From Prostheceraeus crozeri (lineage: Eukaryota; Platyhelminthes; Polycladida; Euryleptidae): a stretch of DNA of 64,000 nt. This document shows positions 11,430 through 21,619 of the stretch, one piece after another. Position numbers and translations under genes: made by a program. The notes under the pieces were generated by a model. The model saw nothing but the letters and a program-made list of their open reading frames with translations. It did no database searches and was not told the DNA's origin. The first letter of the stretch is position 1; each line of letters starts with the position of its first letter. The stretch is from assembly GCA_907163375.1 (NCBI GenBank), contig CAJQUW010007051.1, positions 434,001 through 498,000 on the forward strand, in the 5' to 3' direction.

Positions 11430-11762
11430 ACCCTTGCCTGTTAGGAGTTAAAATATCGTTGGGAAAACCAGATTCTATTTATAGAACACATGGCTTTCAT
11501 ATCTTCTCTGTGGTTGGTTAGGTGAAGAAGAAATATTTCTCTGCTTAGGCTTGCAAATTCGGTTATTTATCCGAGTTGCATGAAAGTTACGTACAAAATG
11601 GCCTTCCTGTCCGTCCGACTTAGCCGGAAATTCGACTTAACAGGATTCGACTTAGACAAATTTTTCAGCATTGATAGAATAGAAGCAGATATCGGGGAAA
11701 AAATTTATCCGAGTTATCCGGAAATCCGAGTTATGTGGATCCGATTTACGCGGATTCGACTG

Positions 11763-12199
11763 TACAAGGTAATGCCTAGAATTCCCATAATGAATGATAT
11801 AAATCTAAAAATATTGCGGTTATTGTCTTCATGAGTGTGGGATGGTGTGTGTCGATTAGTGACAATGCCCACGAAATATAATAAAATCCTGGAGAATCAT
11901 TGCTCTTATATACATAAGATTTACGTGTCCTATTTACTGGCTTATTAATTCTGGTTCTTGCTACCATATACAACTGGCAAAATAGTTCTGCTAGTCTAAA
12001 TATTCTGGGATGCTTCATTGGTAGACAATGCATCCTGAAATTAAAGACATTGTATACCTTAAAACTACACTAGCCCTGCTGTCAAACATTCTGATTAGAA
12101 TCTCCTAAGCATCGTCTTTAATGTTACACTGGTACTTCACTTAATACATTATGCGATAGGTAGCCTACATGCTTCAGAACTGGTTTTCTTTAATTTCAG
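11763..12199. other. Aconitase intron 2, 3' part
   Basis: No gene seen. It ends in a pyrimidine-rich acceptor (TTTCTTTAATTTCAG) at 12185-12199. Confidence 0.6.
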
Positions 12200-12473
12200 G
12201 TTAAACCGACCGCTTACTTTGAGTGAAAAGGTTCTGTACAGTCACTTGGATGATCCTAAAAATCAGGACATTAAACGAGGAGAAAGCTATCTCAAACTTC
12301 GTCCTGATCGTGTAGCGATGCAAGATGCTACTGCACAGATGGCGATGCTGCAATTTATTAGCAGTGGTCTACCAAAAGTAGCAGTGCCTTCGACTATTCA
12401 CTGTGACCATCTAATCGAAGCGAAAGTTGGTAGTCAACAAGATTTAGCTCGAGCAAAGGATATCAATCGCGAG
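12200..12473 (+). CDS. ACO2: Aconitate hydratase, mitochondrial: coding exon 3
   Basis: A 274-nt exon encoding about residues 54-145. It opens with [18 protein letters not shown] and contains the highly conserved block [20 protein letters not shown], then [13 protein letters not shown]. That block includes active-site Gln and His/Asp residues of aconitase domain 1. The first base completes the Arg codon split at exon 2. The exon ends in phase 0 before GTAATC. The sequence agrees closely with animal ACO2 and shows no disabling change. Confidence 0.97.
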
Positions 12474-12845
12474 GTAATCTCTTTCAAATGTGAAAGAATG
12501 ATTCTGTATAATTTTTGTAAAATGTAGATAATGGAGAGATGTTAGCTAGAGGTCACATAGCACTTAGTTTTATGTTGATCAATTGTTCATTTATTCGTGG
12601 AATATTAATAATCATGTTACTTAAATCCAACGTTTCCTTACCTGCGCGTTTGCACAGAAATTTAGCGAATTTCGCAAATCGTCAGCGCTGCGCTGAAATT
12701 TCAAAATCTGCGCATGCGAAAATTTCGTATAATATTTGTTTCATCAGCCAAAGCTAGCAAGATGGGATTCATTTGTATATTGCATTGAAAATGATTTGAA
12801 TTATTTGTTACACTCTTCCACAAGTGATCTTTTCGCATACGTTTC
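12474..12845. other. Aconitase intron 3, first part
   Basis: No gene seen. A patch at 12640-12740 is rich in CTGCGC and GAAATTT words, loosely resembling the ends of the hAT element at 52444. The resemblance is too weak to call a copy. Confidence 0.4.
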
Positions 12846-15800
12846 TTTTTTTTACTGAATTTTCACCCCTAGCACAGTTATGAGCCATGAACGAAGCTAG
12901 GGGTTACTCAATGAAAAGTAACAAATTGTATTATTTTAAATAAATAAAAAAAACAGATCTTCTAATCTGATTAAGCTGTCCCCATCAGAAACTTTTCGCA
13001 CGCCTCTTGAAAGCATCAAGATTGTATTGGTCAGGGAAAGTGGTATGGGGAAGCTGATTCCAAAGCTGTGCCGTGCGAACAAAAAAGCTTTTCGAGCGAC
13101 TCACAGTACGTGCGCGTTCTAAGCTCACATTATAGCATGTGAGTGCATTAGCTCTGCGTGTGCTTCTGGAGAAGATCTTAGGTTTGGGTACGTACTCATT
13201 TACTGCAGAGCTGCTTCTACCGAAAAAATGCATCTGTAGAAGAGACTGAATGAAGCAACATCCCGCCTGACGGAGAGCGACTGGAACTTTTTGGCAAGTT
13301 TTTCAACGATGAGATTCTTGACACGTTTCTCAACCCGTTCAAGGAGGTTAAGATGTGTTTGTGGGGCGCCTGCCCACAGATGACAACAATACTCCATCAG
13401 AGGACGAATAGTGGACTTGTAAAGATAGCAGACAGTCTGTGGTGGAAGATAGCTGCTGGCACGATAGAGACTACCAATGCGTTGAGCTGCCTGCTTGCTA
13501 ATGGATTGGATGTACGGTTTCCATGACAAGTCTTTCGTAACCGCCAATCCAAGGAAGGAGATGGAATCTTGTTCTCTGATCCTATTATCTGACATCTTAA
13601 TGCTATGATCATCATCTCCTTTAAGTCGTGAGTGCAGAATACTCTGAGTTTTTGAAGGATTGAAGGAAACAAGCCAATTGGCGCCCCATTCTGAGACCCT
13701 GCGTAAGTCTTCATTAAGAACGTCGCATAACTGCTGACGTTGCTGAGTGTTTTCAGCGAGTCGCTCATTGGAATTGAAGAGTGTTGTGTCATCTGCATAC
13801 ATCACCAATTTACTCACTAGGCGGTCTGGGAGGTCGTTGATGTACAGCAGAAAAAGAGTGGGTCCCAAAATTGACCCTTGAGGAACTCCTGCATTGACAA
13901 ACTTGGTGGAAGACTTTTGGCCATCTAAGACGACAGATATCTGCCGGTCACTCCATAGGACTTTAGCTTCATAAGGAGTCCCTGATGCCAGACTTTATCG
14001 AATGCCTTGGAAATATCCAAGGCAACTGATTTCGTCTCACCTTGTCTGTCAAGGACACGACTCACATGTTCAGTGACATATGAAAGAAGATCTGCAGTTG
14101 ATCGAGAGTGCCTGAAGTCATACTGTTCTTCTGATAGAAGGTTCTGAGTTTCAAGGAAGCTAACAATGTGTTGGTTAATCACTGCTTCAAAAATCTTGCC
14201 AGCAATTGGAAGCAGGCTGATAGGACGGTAACTAGATGGAAGAGATGAGTCAGAACCTTTCTTTGGAACTGGAACCACGGAAGCTACTTTCCAACAAGAG
14301 GGAAACTCACCGGTGGATACACATCTACTGAACAGTTTAGATAAAAGTAGAGAAAGCTCAGGTGAGAGATGCCTGAAGACCGAAACCGGGATGCCATCTG
14401 GTCCACTAGACTTAGAGCTATCGAGACCGGCGATGATCTTTTTGACGTTTCGGACTGTGACTGAAGGAGGACTAACTGTCTCATCAGTGCGCGTGGGAAT
14501 TGGAGATGGAATTCTACTTCCATCGTCTAATGACGAATTCTTCGCAAACTCCTTGCAAAGAAGCTCGGCTTTGTCTGCTGAGGTTGTTGCCATAGAAGTA
14601 CTGACTTCGGCATGACGGAGTGCTGGGATGGAGGATTTGTTCCTATTGGTGACACTGTTGTAAATCCTCCAGAAGTCCTTAGAGCCAAGCTTTTGGGTAT
14701 CAATGGATTTCCGTACATACAAAGCGTAACGGCTTTTGGCCTGATGTATGGTTTCCTTGCAATGTCTACGTGCGGTTTTGTAGAATTCAAGATTGCCAGC
14801 GCTACTGTCACGCTTATACTTATGGAAAAAGTGGTCACGCTGGCAACTTGCAGCTGCACATTCTGGTGTAAACCAAGGTTGTGAGTGGGGCTTCATTTGG
14901 AAAGTACGGTGAGGGATGTAGGCCAACATCCCTATCTGAAGCCACTCTGTCAGTTCTTGCGCCGACTTGTGGACGTTCTCGCTCAGAATCAAATTCTCAG
15001 CTTGAACTTGAGTAAGAAAAGTGCGGAAGCCACACCAGTCTGCTTTGGAGAATTGATAAACTGTTCTATGGAAGGGTGCAGACGGTGTGGAGCAAATTTG
15101 TTTGCCAGAAACTGTGATAACACAGTGATCAGACGTGCCGAGGGGAGAAGTAACCTTGTGTGAAAAACAAGTTGGATTTGAGGTGAGAAACAGGTCAAGG
15201 AGATATCCAGTATCCCCAGCTCGGTCAGGCACTCTGGTAGGACAAGTGACAATTTGACTAAGGTTGTGAGAGACAGCGAAATCCTGGGCTGCCTGACCGG
15301 AGAGATCGGTGGTGCGTGAGTGCACAAGCCAGTCAACATTGTGCACGTTGAAGTCACCAAAAACGGCAACTTCAGCGCTGGGATACTCTTGTAGAAGAGA
15401 ATCGATCTTGTCAGAAAGAACATTGAAAATATCCGCATTAGTTGATGGAGAGCGGTATAGGAAAAATAGAAGAAGAGTAGTCTTCTGCAGCGGCGCAATG
15501 AAGGCAAGATACTCATGCCTTGTATCCTCTGAGCTACGAAGCCTTCTCAAGGGAAGGCTTGTCTTGGCATAGACTCCAAGACCATGACAAGGTGCTTTAT
15601 CCATCCGGTGAAATATGTATCCATCAGGAGTAACGTCGCTTGATGACACACTGGGATCTAACCTGGTTTCCGACAGGGCCAGAAGATCTGGTGACTTACC
15701 TTGCAGGAAGATGTTGATGTCGTCGTAATTGGACCTCAGTCCTCTTACGTTGCTGAAGCTGATCCTGAGAGGGGTTTTGAGCTTGACGGCTTGACTACGT

Positions 15801-16257
15801 TTCTTGTGTGTCTTTCTCATTTTCATAATTTCTCATAGAATATCAATCAAATAAACGAAAATTATACTGTACAACAAAGTGATACAAGAAACTTTGGAAG
15901 GCATCAGAAAAACGTAAATAATAGCAACAAAGCTGCAATAAATAATACGCAAAAAAGACACTTATAGGCACAGTTAATGTCGCAAAAGCTTGAAGAAACC
16001 CAAATGAGAACCCCTTTGCCGTAACAATGGGTACAAGTCAGGTAGGCCACAGAGGAACCGGATACAGCTACACGGGTTAAAAACCCCTCAGTAAAGCTAC
16101 CCACGCATGTCCGTGGCAGTGGAACTGCACCGCCTTTTTTCGAGCAGTTGACCGGGACTGCCTCCCAAAGCATTACCAGTGGGTTCGGGACCCTCGAACT
16201 ACCTGACGCCCGTATGCCGTGAATACGTTGGATCTGCCACACCTTAACCTGCAACAA
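12846..16257 (-). mobile_element. Jockey/CR1-like LINE, nearly full length at its 3' end
   Basis: A non-LTR retrotransposon copy antisense to aconitase. The 3' end is clear: a short A-run (T-run on +, 12846-12853) preceded by a 3' UTR hairpin with a perfect 8-bp stem (12866-12873 with 12896-12903). The same 3' UTR occurs in a second copy at 17996-18508 on the other strand. The coding part is 12985-15826. The GC-rich stretch 15904-16257 looks like 5' UTR or the end of a first ORF. The 5' limit is a guess and could lie as far as about 16750. Confidence 0.8.
12985..15826 (-). pseudogene. LINE ORF2: APE endonuclease plus reverse transcriptase, frameshifted
   Basis: Reading from 15826 on the minus strand. 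Residues about 20-245 are an exonuclease-endonuclease-phosphatase (APE-type) domain with SNVRGLRSN, LSETRLDP, VFGDFNVHNVDW and a terminal TSDHCVI. The reverse transcriptase starts at about residue 470 (SSGPDGIPVSVF, YRPISLLP) and carries motif A (ALDISKAFDKVWH). A frameshift near 13930 interrupts it. The next frame (13200 to about 13940) supplies motif B (GVPQGSILGPTLF) and the catalytic MYADDTTLF. A second frameshift near 13220 leads into the C-terminal tail ending at 12985. All motifs survive, so this is a recently disabled copy. The domains match Jockey/CR1-group LINEs. I did not resolve the clade. Confidence 0.9.
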
Positions 16258-17499
16258 ATGGGGAAGTGCAAAAGAGAGCAGTGGAAGGAAGTTCGATCAC
16301 AAATGAGCCAAATAAGTGCCATGCCCAAAAACCTGATTCAACAACATGAAACATCTGATGACTGTTCATATCTCGCAAACCAGGGGGTGGTGTTAATTGG
16401 GACGGCCGAAGCCTACCACACATCTAAAATAAACAAACGTGGAGAAAAAGAATGAAAAATCAATCAAACATAAATAAATTCAATGACCAGTAAAATAAAA
16501 ATAATATTCCAGAGCCTGCTAGTTAGCCGGAGCACGGTCACAAACCGCCGACAATAAACCTTTCCGACAAGGTAGAACCCAAAGAAGCATGAGCTTCAGA
16601 CGACAAAGCCTTATTGCGACTCCGTTTCACCCTTTCACCGCTTTGAGGCCGCAGGTTGAGTGAGAAAGGGAAACATTCACATTCGTTTGTGCGTCCTTCC
16701 ATCAACGAATGGATGGAGAACTTGATACGGTTATTGATGATCTCCACGGAACATCAGATTAGCAACGATGACTTGATTATAGGTGATGTCGCCCGAGGTG
16801 CCTTGCGAAACTTGCATCACAGTTCTGATCAGGGAGATTCTTCACTGAAGTTCGCGAATTTTGCGCAACTGTCTTCCAAGCTGTGGATCATTTCTTGACG
16901 GTGAAGCTGTTTGAGGTATTTACAAATGATCGACCCGAAAAGGACACAAATGGTAGCCGAAGATGCTGTCTATCTCACTAGAATAGTAGCCTTTAATGGA
17001 GATTCAGACACTCTGAGGCTTGAATGTAGACCCTTGTTGAGTTTTTATCTTGATTCTGAAAGACACCTCCGTTGATGACGTCTCCAATGAGATTCAAATT
17101 GAAAATCACCTTCCGTTTGTGGAATTTATGGCATGCCGAGGACTATTGACACTGATGGCAAAGCCGATTAGGAGCGGCTTTTCAGTTCCATGAAAATCCT
17201 GACGAAAGAACGCAAGCGATTGCAGGATTCGTCAATTAATTCGTCGTAATTACAGAGAAAAATATTTTAAGCATACAGTGTAATTAGTATAATTAGGAGA
17301 GCATTATTCAAATCTATTTATCAATTCAATGCGAACTTAATATTTCTATATCATGATAACGAAGCCTTTTGAAAATCATGGCTATCATAAACTTACCGAT
17401 TTATTTCCTTAGAGAAAATGTGAAAAGTGACGAAAGTAAGATAATTCAAGTTCATGTTAAATCATTTTATGTCACAAAATCTTTATTCACCCCAATGAC
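16258..17499. other. Intron 3 stretch with no confident gene
   Basis: Mixed composition. 16540-16760 may be the 5' end of the antisense LINE. Around 17165-17240 (+) a broken frame reads ERLFSSMKILTKERKR, reminiscent of the C-terminal dimerisation segment of hAT transposases. It is preceded by a stop codon and lacks other support. Confidence 0.35.
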
Positions 17500-17995
17500 C
17501 TAGGCTTCGCCCGTCGACAAGCACAAATCAATTCGTCGACACATGTTTTGAAACACAGCCTTGAGGGTTTCTTGTGAAACGGAGTTCATGAAGTTCGATA
17601 TTTCTGTCTGCAAATCATGGATGCTTAATGGATTTCTTGCATACACATCAGCTTTTGCTATACCACACATGAAAAAATCCGGTGGGGTTAAGTCCGGTGA
17701 ACGTGGAGGCTACAGGCCTCTGGAAATAAGGCGCTCTCCAAACGCTTGCTGGAGCATGGTCATCGACTGTCTGGCGGTATGTGCAGTTGCCCCATCCTGC
17801 TAGAAAAATGCATATCCATGTTTGTCTGCTCCTTGATTTTCAAGAAACGGTGTGAAAATTAGAGAGCAATGCCGCCCAGCGTTGATTGTGTCAGTAAAGA
17901 ATTTTGGATCCGCAATCTGAGTTGCAGACATTGCAATCCATACACCAATTTTCTCGCTATGCATTGGCCTTTCCTTAAAAACATCTTTCCATTAA

Positions 17996-18508
17996 CAAAC
18001 GCATCTTAACCTCCTTGAACGGGTTGAGAAACGTGCCAAGAATCTAATTGGTGAGAAACTTGCCAAAAAGTTTCAGTCGCTCTCCGTCAGACGGGATGTT
18101 GCTTCATTCAGTCTCTTCTACAGATCATATTTCGGTAGAAGCAGCTCTGCAGGAAATGAGTGCGTACCCAAACCATCTTCCCTAGAGGCACACTCATAGC
18201 TAATGCACTCACATGCTATCATGTGAACTTAGAACGCGCACGTACTGTGAGTCGCTCGAAAAGCTTTTTTGCTCGCATGGCACAGCTTTGGAATCAGCTT
18301 CCCCATACCACTTTCCATGACCAATACAATCTTGATACTTTCAAGAGGCGTGCGAGTAGGTTTCTGATGGGGACAGCTTAATCAGATTAGAAGATCTGTT
18401 TTTTTTTTTTTAATTTGAAATAATAGAATTTGTTACATTTTCACTGAGTAGCCCCTAGCATCGTTCATGGCTCATAACTGTGATAGGGTTGAAAATTCTG
18501 AAAAAAAA
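17996..18508 (+). mobile_element. 5'-truncated LINE 3' fragment inserted in the mariner relic
   Basis: About 510 bp, homologous to the 3' end of the LINE at 12846-16257 but on the opposite strand. It covers the end of the reverse transcriptase ORF (LLERVEKRAKNLI, then ALTCYHVNLERARTVSRSKS, stop after LMGTA) and the shared 3' UTR with its hairpin (18452-18459 with 18482-18489, one pair lost). It ends in an A-run at 18501-18508. The mariner protein breaks exactly at these limits, so the fragment is younger than the mariner. No clear target-site duplication is visible. Confidence 0.88.
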
Positions 18509-19007
18509 TAGCATAGGTATTTTCTGATGACCAAACTCTAGAGTTTTGACTGTTTACGTGACTACTTAAATGGAACCACGCCTCGTCAGAAAACCACGCT
18601 ATGAAGAAACCTTTCTCGTATGGCTATTGTTGACTTGAACCATCTGCAGTATTTCATTCCTTTCTCGCAATCGTCGCCCTGAAGTTCTTGCACATCCATT
18701 ATCTTGTAAGGAAAGATACGCAGCTCTTTTTCGCAAGGCTTTATGAGCAGTAGTTTTTTCCAATGTTGACTTCCTTTGCTAAACGTCTCACTGATTTAGA
18801 TGGAGTGTCTCTCAACACATGGGATATTTCATTCAATTTTTCTTCGGATAAGATGCTCAGGCGAACACTTCTTTCATCATCTGCAACTGAGACGTTTCTT
18901 CGGAAATCAAAGCTCGAATTGTGTGACGATGAGGGACCGGTGTGTTTGGGAAACGCTCACGAAATTGTTCCTTAACACTTTCGGTATATTTGTCGTCTAC
19001 CTTGAAC

Positions 19008-20234
19008 CAGGGCCAGGCGCGGTTTAGCGCTCGGTTTGACAGTATCATTCACGTAGGTGGTACCGTGTTACTGAATTATGTATTTAAAGAAAGTATTATC
19101 CATTCAACTACCAAGAGGAGATATTTTGATCACCTGTCTATCTTTTTCGACAGCGGAGACTGCACAAAATACCATAATGGCTTTCAAATGGTGCGGCATT
19201 TATATTCGCTTTTCATTTTAATACATTTTTACGTTGCATTGTATGGTAAGTAGTGACGTAAACCAGATGTCAGTTGTAATTGAAGGCAAAACTTCTTGAT
19301 CCAAGTTTTTGTTCAAATGCGTTTTGATATTTCGCAGTGCTTGTGATGTCACCGTTTTGCTTGATGGAGGTATCTAACCTGGTTCGAGCAAATTTAACAG
19401 TCGCTTCATTCCGGTCTTCTCAATGAAGGAATTTGGATGAAGGTCAAAAGCCGCCGTTTCTGCAATTTGTTCAGTTATTGATATTGCTCTCTCTTTCGAA
19501 CAAGGGCGATTCCATGAAAAAAAGCTGTCTATCTTTAGTTGCTTTGAAGAGACAGACAAAAGAAGAATCGTCAGCAGGTGCATCGCCGTCGAGATCCACA
19601 TTCACAGTCGATTTTCGCAGCCGTCCGGTGGCGTCCCGTTTTAAGTCACGATGTATTAATAATCAGTCGGTGAGCATCGCCCAAATGTTTCAACATATTC
19701 GTGGTGCTCCCAGAATATGTGTAGGTCTTCTCACACAATTTGCATTACGATAATTTTTTCCGTCATTGATAATAATGTCGAACTGTTTCCAACGCGGTAC
19801 TGCGAGATCCGCTGTTCCAACTCATGGCTGCTCGTTGTCTTACCACAGCTGCTAGCACTTCTGCTGCATATCCCAAATCCATCCTATTCGTACCACACAA
19901 CGTGATCGTGAACACAATGCGAGTCTTCGTGACGTCTAGTCTACGTTGACGCGCTGTAGTCGTGGCTTGCTGGTTGAAGCATGCGCCCGTCTACGTCACC
20001 TCAGCTACCTGATAGACTCGCGAATCTCATTGGACACAGAGACATACCGATTTCTGCTTGGGATTTTTTTTTCATTGCGCTGTAGACAACAATGAAGCGT
20101 CTATGACTCGAATGCTACATTTGCCTACCCACCTTTCGGTTCAACCGCGCGATTGCTCGACTGTCAGGTTTGCCTACACAATAACCGTACGGTTCCAATC
20201 GCGCGGTTCAACCGGTTAACCGCGCCTGGCCCTG
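19008..20234 (-). mobile_element. hAT element inserted in the mariner relic
   Basis: A 1227-bp element with perfect 17-bp terminal inverted repeats beginning CAGGGCCAGGCGCGG (19008-19024 and 20218-20234). CAGGG ends are typical of hAT transposons. The expected 8-bp duplication is visible as TCGTCAAC on the right (20235-20242) and TCGTCTAC on the left (18993-19000). On the left a 7-bp spacer (CTTGAAC) separates it from the TIR. Removing the element restores the mariner frame VDD-KYTES. It encloses a degraded BED-finger transposase. Confidence 0.85.
19290..19800 (-). pseudogene. BED-finger hAT transposase remnant
   Basis: On the minus strand, WKQFDIIINDG starts near 19791. A one-base frame change follows, then CKLCEKTYTYSGSTTN and HLGDAH, forming a CX2C...HX4H BED zinc finger. 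Further on, ITEQIAETAAFDLHPNSFIEKTG (about 19450-19520) and RLLNLLEP match the segment after the BED finger in ZBED-type hAT transposases. The catalytic domain is absent, so the element depends on transposase from elsewhere. Several stops and frameshifts are present. Confidence 0.75.
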
Positions 20235-20398
20235 TCGTCAACTCGGAAGACGTATTCCACCAGCCAAGCGCGTTCTTCTGTTGACAACATTATTGAGCGA
20301 TGAAATTGATCCGATTCATGCCTTGCCTTTATGCGTCAGTTATATGAGTCACACCTCACATCGGTTAGTTTTAAATAAATTGTTTTGGCTATTCGTCA

Positions 20399-20712
20399 TA
20401 TTTTGAGTTGAATTGGAAAGAGCCAATATTGAAAGATCTTGATTTTATTTTCGTTATTTATTACAATTAATTTCTGTTAACATTCGTTAACTATCTTCAG
20501 GTATAGAAGGTAGGAAATTAACAGGTTCAGTATAAAATTCAAAATTCACACCGACGTCTAGGTAAAAAAGAAGTTTTGTACAAAGTCTTCTGTACCTAGA
20601 CGTCGATGTGAATTTTGAATTTTATACTGTTAACAGAATTTAATTGTAATAAATAACGAAAATGAAATTAAGATTTTTCAATATTGGCTCTTTCCAATTC
20701 AACTCAAAGTAT
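20399..20712. repeat. Long foldback (inverted repeat) element
   Basis: About 314 bp in which the left arm (from 20399, ATTTTGAGTTGAATTGGAAA) returns as its reverse complement on the right, ending at 20712. The arms include GAGCCAATATTG with CAATATTGGCTC, and TAGGTAC with GTACCTAG close to the centre near 20595. The left arm carries an extra segment at about 20479-20525. A 15-bp direct repeat (CACATCGGTTAGTTT) flanks it at 20357-20371 and 20713-20727, as a long target duplication might. No coding capacity. Confidence 0.8.
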
Positions 20713-21619
20713 CACATCGGTTAGTTTGAATCACGTGATCGTGAAAAGAGAAGTGGTTGAACATCAAGAAGCCGACATACTGATAGAGAATATTCTTACG
20801 CTTAAAAACTTTTTGCGTTAAGGTGATTTATTAGTGCCGAGGGACTTTGCGGACACACTATTATGCAAAATTTGTTGAGAATGAAACATTTGACCTGCTA
20901 AAACAGGTGGGTTTTGACCTATGTTTCCGAATCTGTTTAAACAACAAGCCACCCTGGATGGGATTTTAAAAACATGTAAATCCAACGGAAAGTAGGCTGA
21001 AGTTTTCTGTAAAGTGACATTTTCTACGTATTCTCTGATTGCATGAAATGCACGAGGCCTAGAATCATGATTTTTGGCATGGAATGTCTTCAAGTCATAA
21101 ACTCATGTTCTTGCACCTTTATCTAAGCCCATTCAGATTTAGCCAGCATCCTAATGTCTACAAACATTTTGGCCAGATTTAGCTTAAAACATCAGAAGAA
21201 TGATATGAACTTATGAAAACGATAGGAAATTGCTTGAAGACACTCCACGCCAAAGACTTCTGACTGTGGACGTAGATCTTTTCACTTAATCAGAGAAAAT
21301 ATAGAAAATCTCAGGTTTACAGGAAGCTTCTTCAATTTGCTCTCCCCTTCCATTGGATTTACATGTCTTTCTTTGATCCTGTTTGACAAGAATAGAAACC
21401 GGGTAGAATTCTACAGGCGTGCATATTCGTAGTTATCATAAGGTGCACATTATGTGATTCTCATTTCGAGGGATTGCATGGTGCGATTACATGCATGGGC
21501 TTGTGACGGCTTAGTGACTTTCGAGTAATGTCTAAATTGTAAAAAGTCATCTGAATATGATATATCAAAATGTATGTATAAAACGCTTCATATTCCGATG
21601 CAATATGAAGCTCAAGTCA
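20713..21619. other. Intron 3 stretch with no gene
   Basis: AT-rich. A 91-aa open frame on the minus strand (20818-21093) shows no recognisable domain. Confidence 0.45.

Larger units (their letters stand above)
9600..11762 (-). mobile_element. Complete Tigger/pogo-type DNA transposon
   Basis: A 2163-bp element bounded by 25-bp terminal inverted repeats (9600-9624 and 11738-11762) that match at 22 of 25 positions and begin CAGTC. It is flanked by TA on the right (11763-11764) and TG on the left (9598-9599). This suggests the usual TA target duplication with one later transition. It carries one intact transposase on the minus strand. A 28-bp subterminal block built on ATCCGAGTTAT occurs in the same orientation near both ends (about 9648-9675 and 11706-11735). 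Confidence 0.9.
17500..20290 (-). pseudogene. Mariner-type transposase relic split by two later insertions
   Basis: On the minus strand the protein begins at 20290 (MLSTEERAWLVEYVFRVDD) and is cut after VDD by a hAT element. It resumes at about 18998 (DDKYTESVKEQFRERFPNT). The next block, FSDEAWFHLSSHVNSQNSRVW, runs to about 18510, where a LINE fragment interrupts it. The rest (RPMHSEKIGVWIAMS, then QDGATAHTA and RSPDLTPPDFFMCG) ends at a TAG at 17500-17502. These are the N-terminal helix-turn-helix and the three catalytic Asp blocks of a mariner-superfamily DDD transposase. Internal stops, including one just before QDGATAHT, and frameshifts show it is dead. Its own TIRs were not found. Confidence 0.85.
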
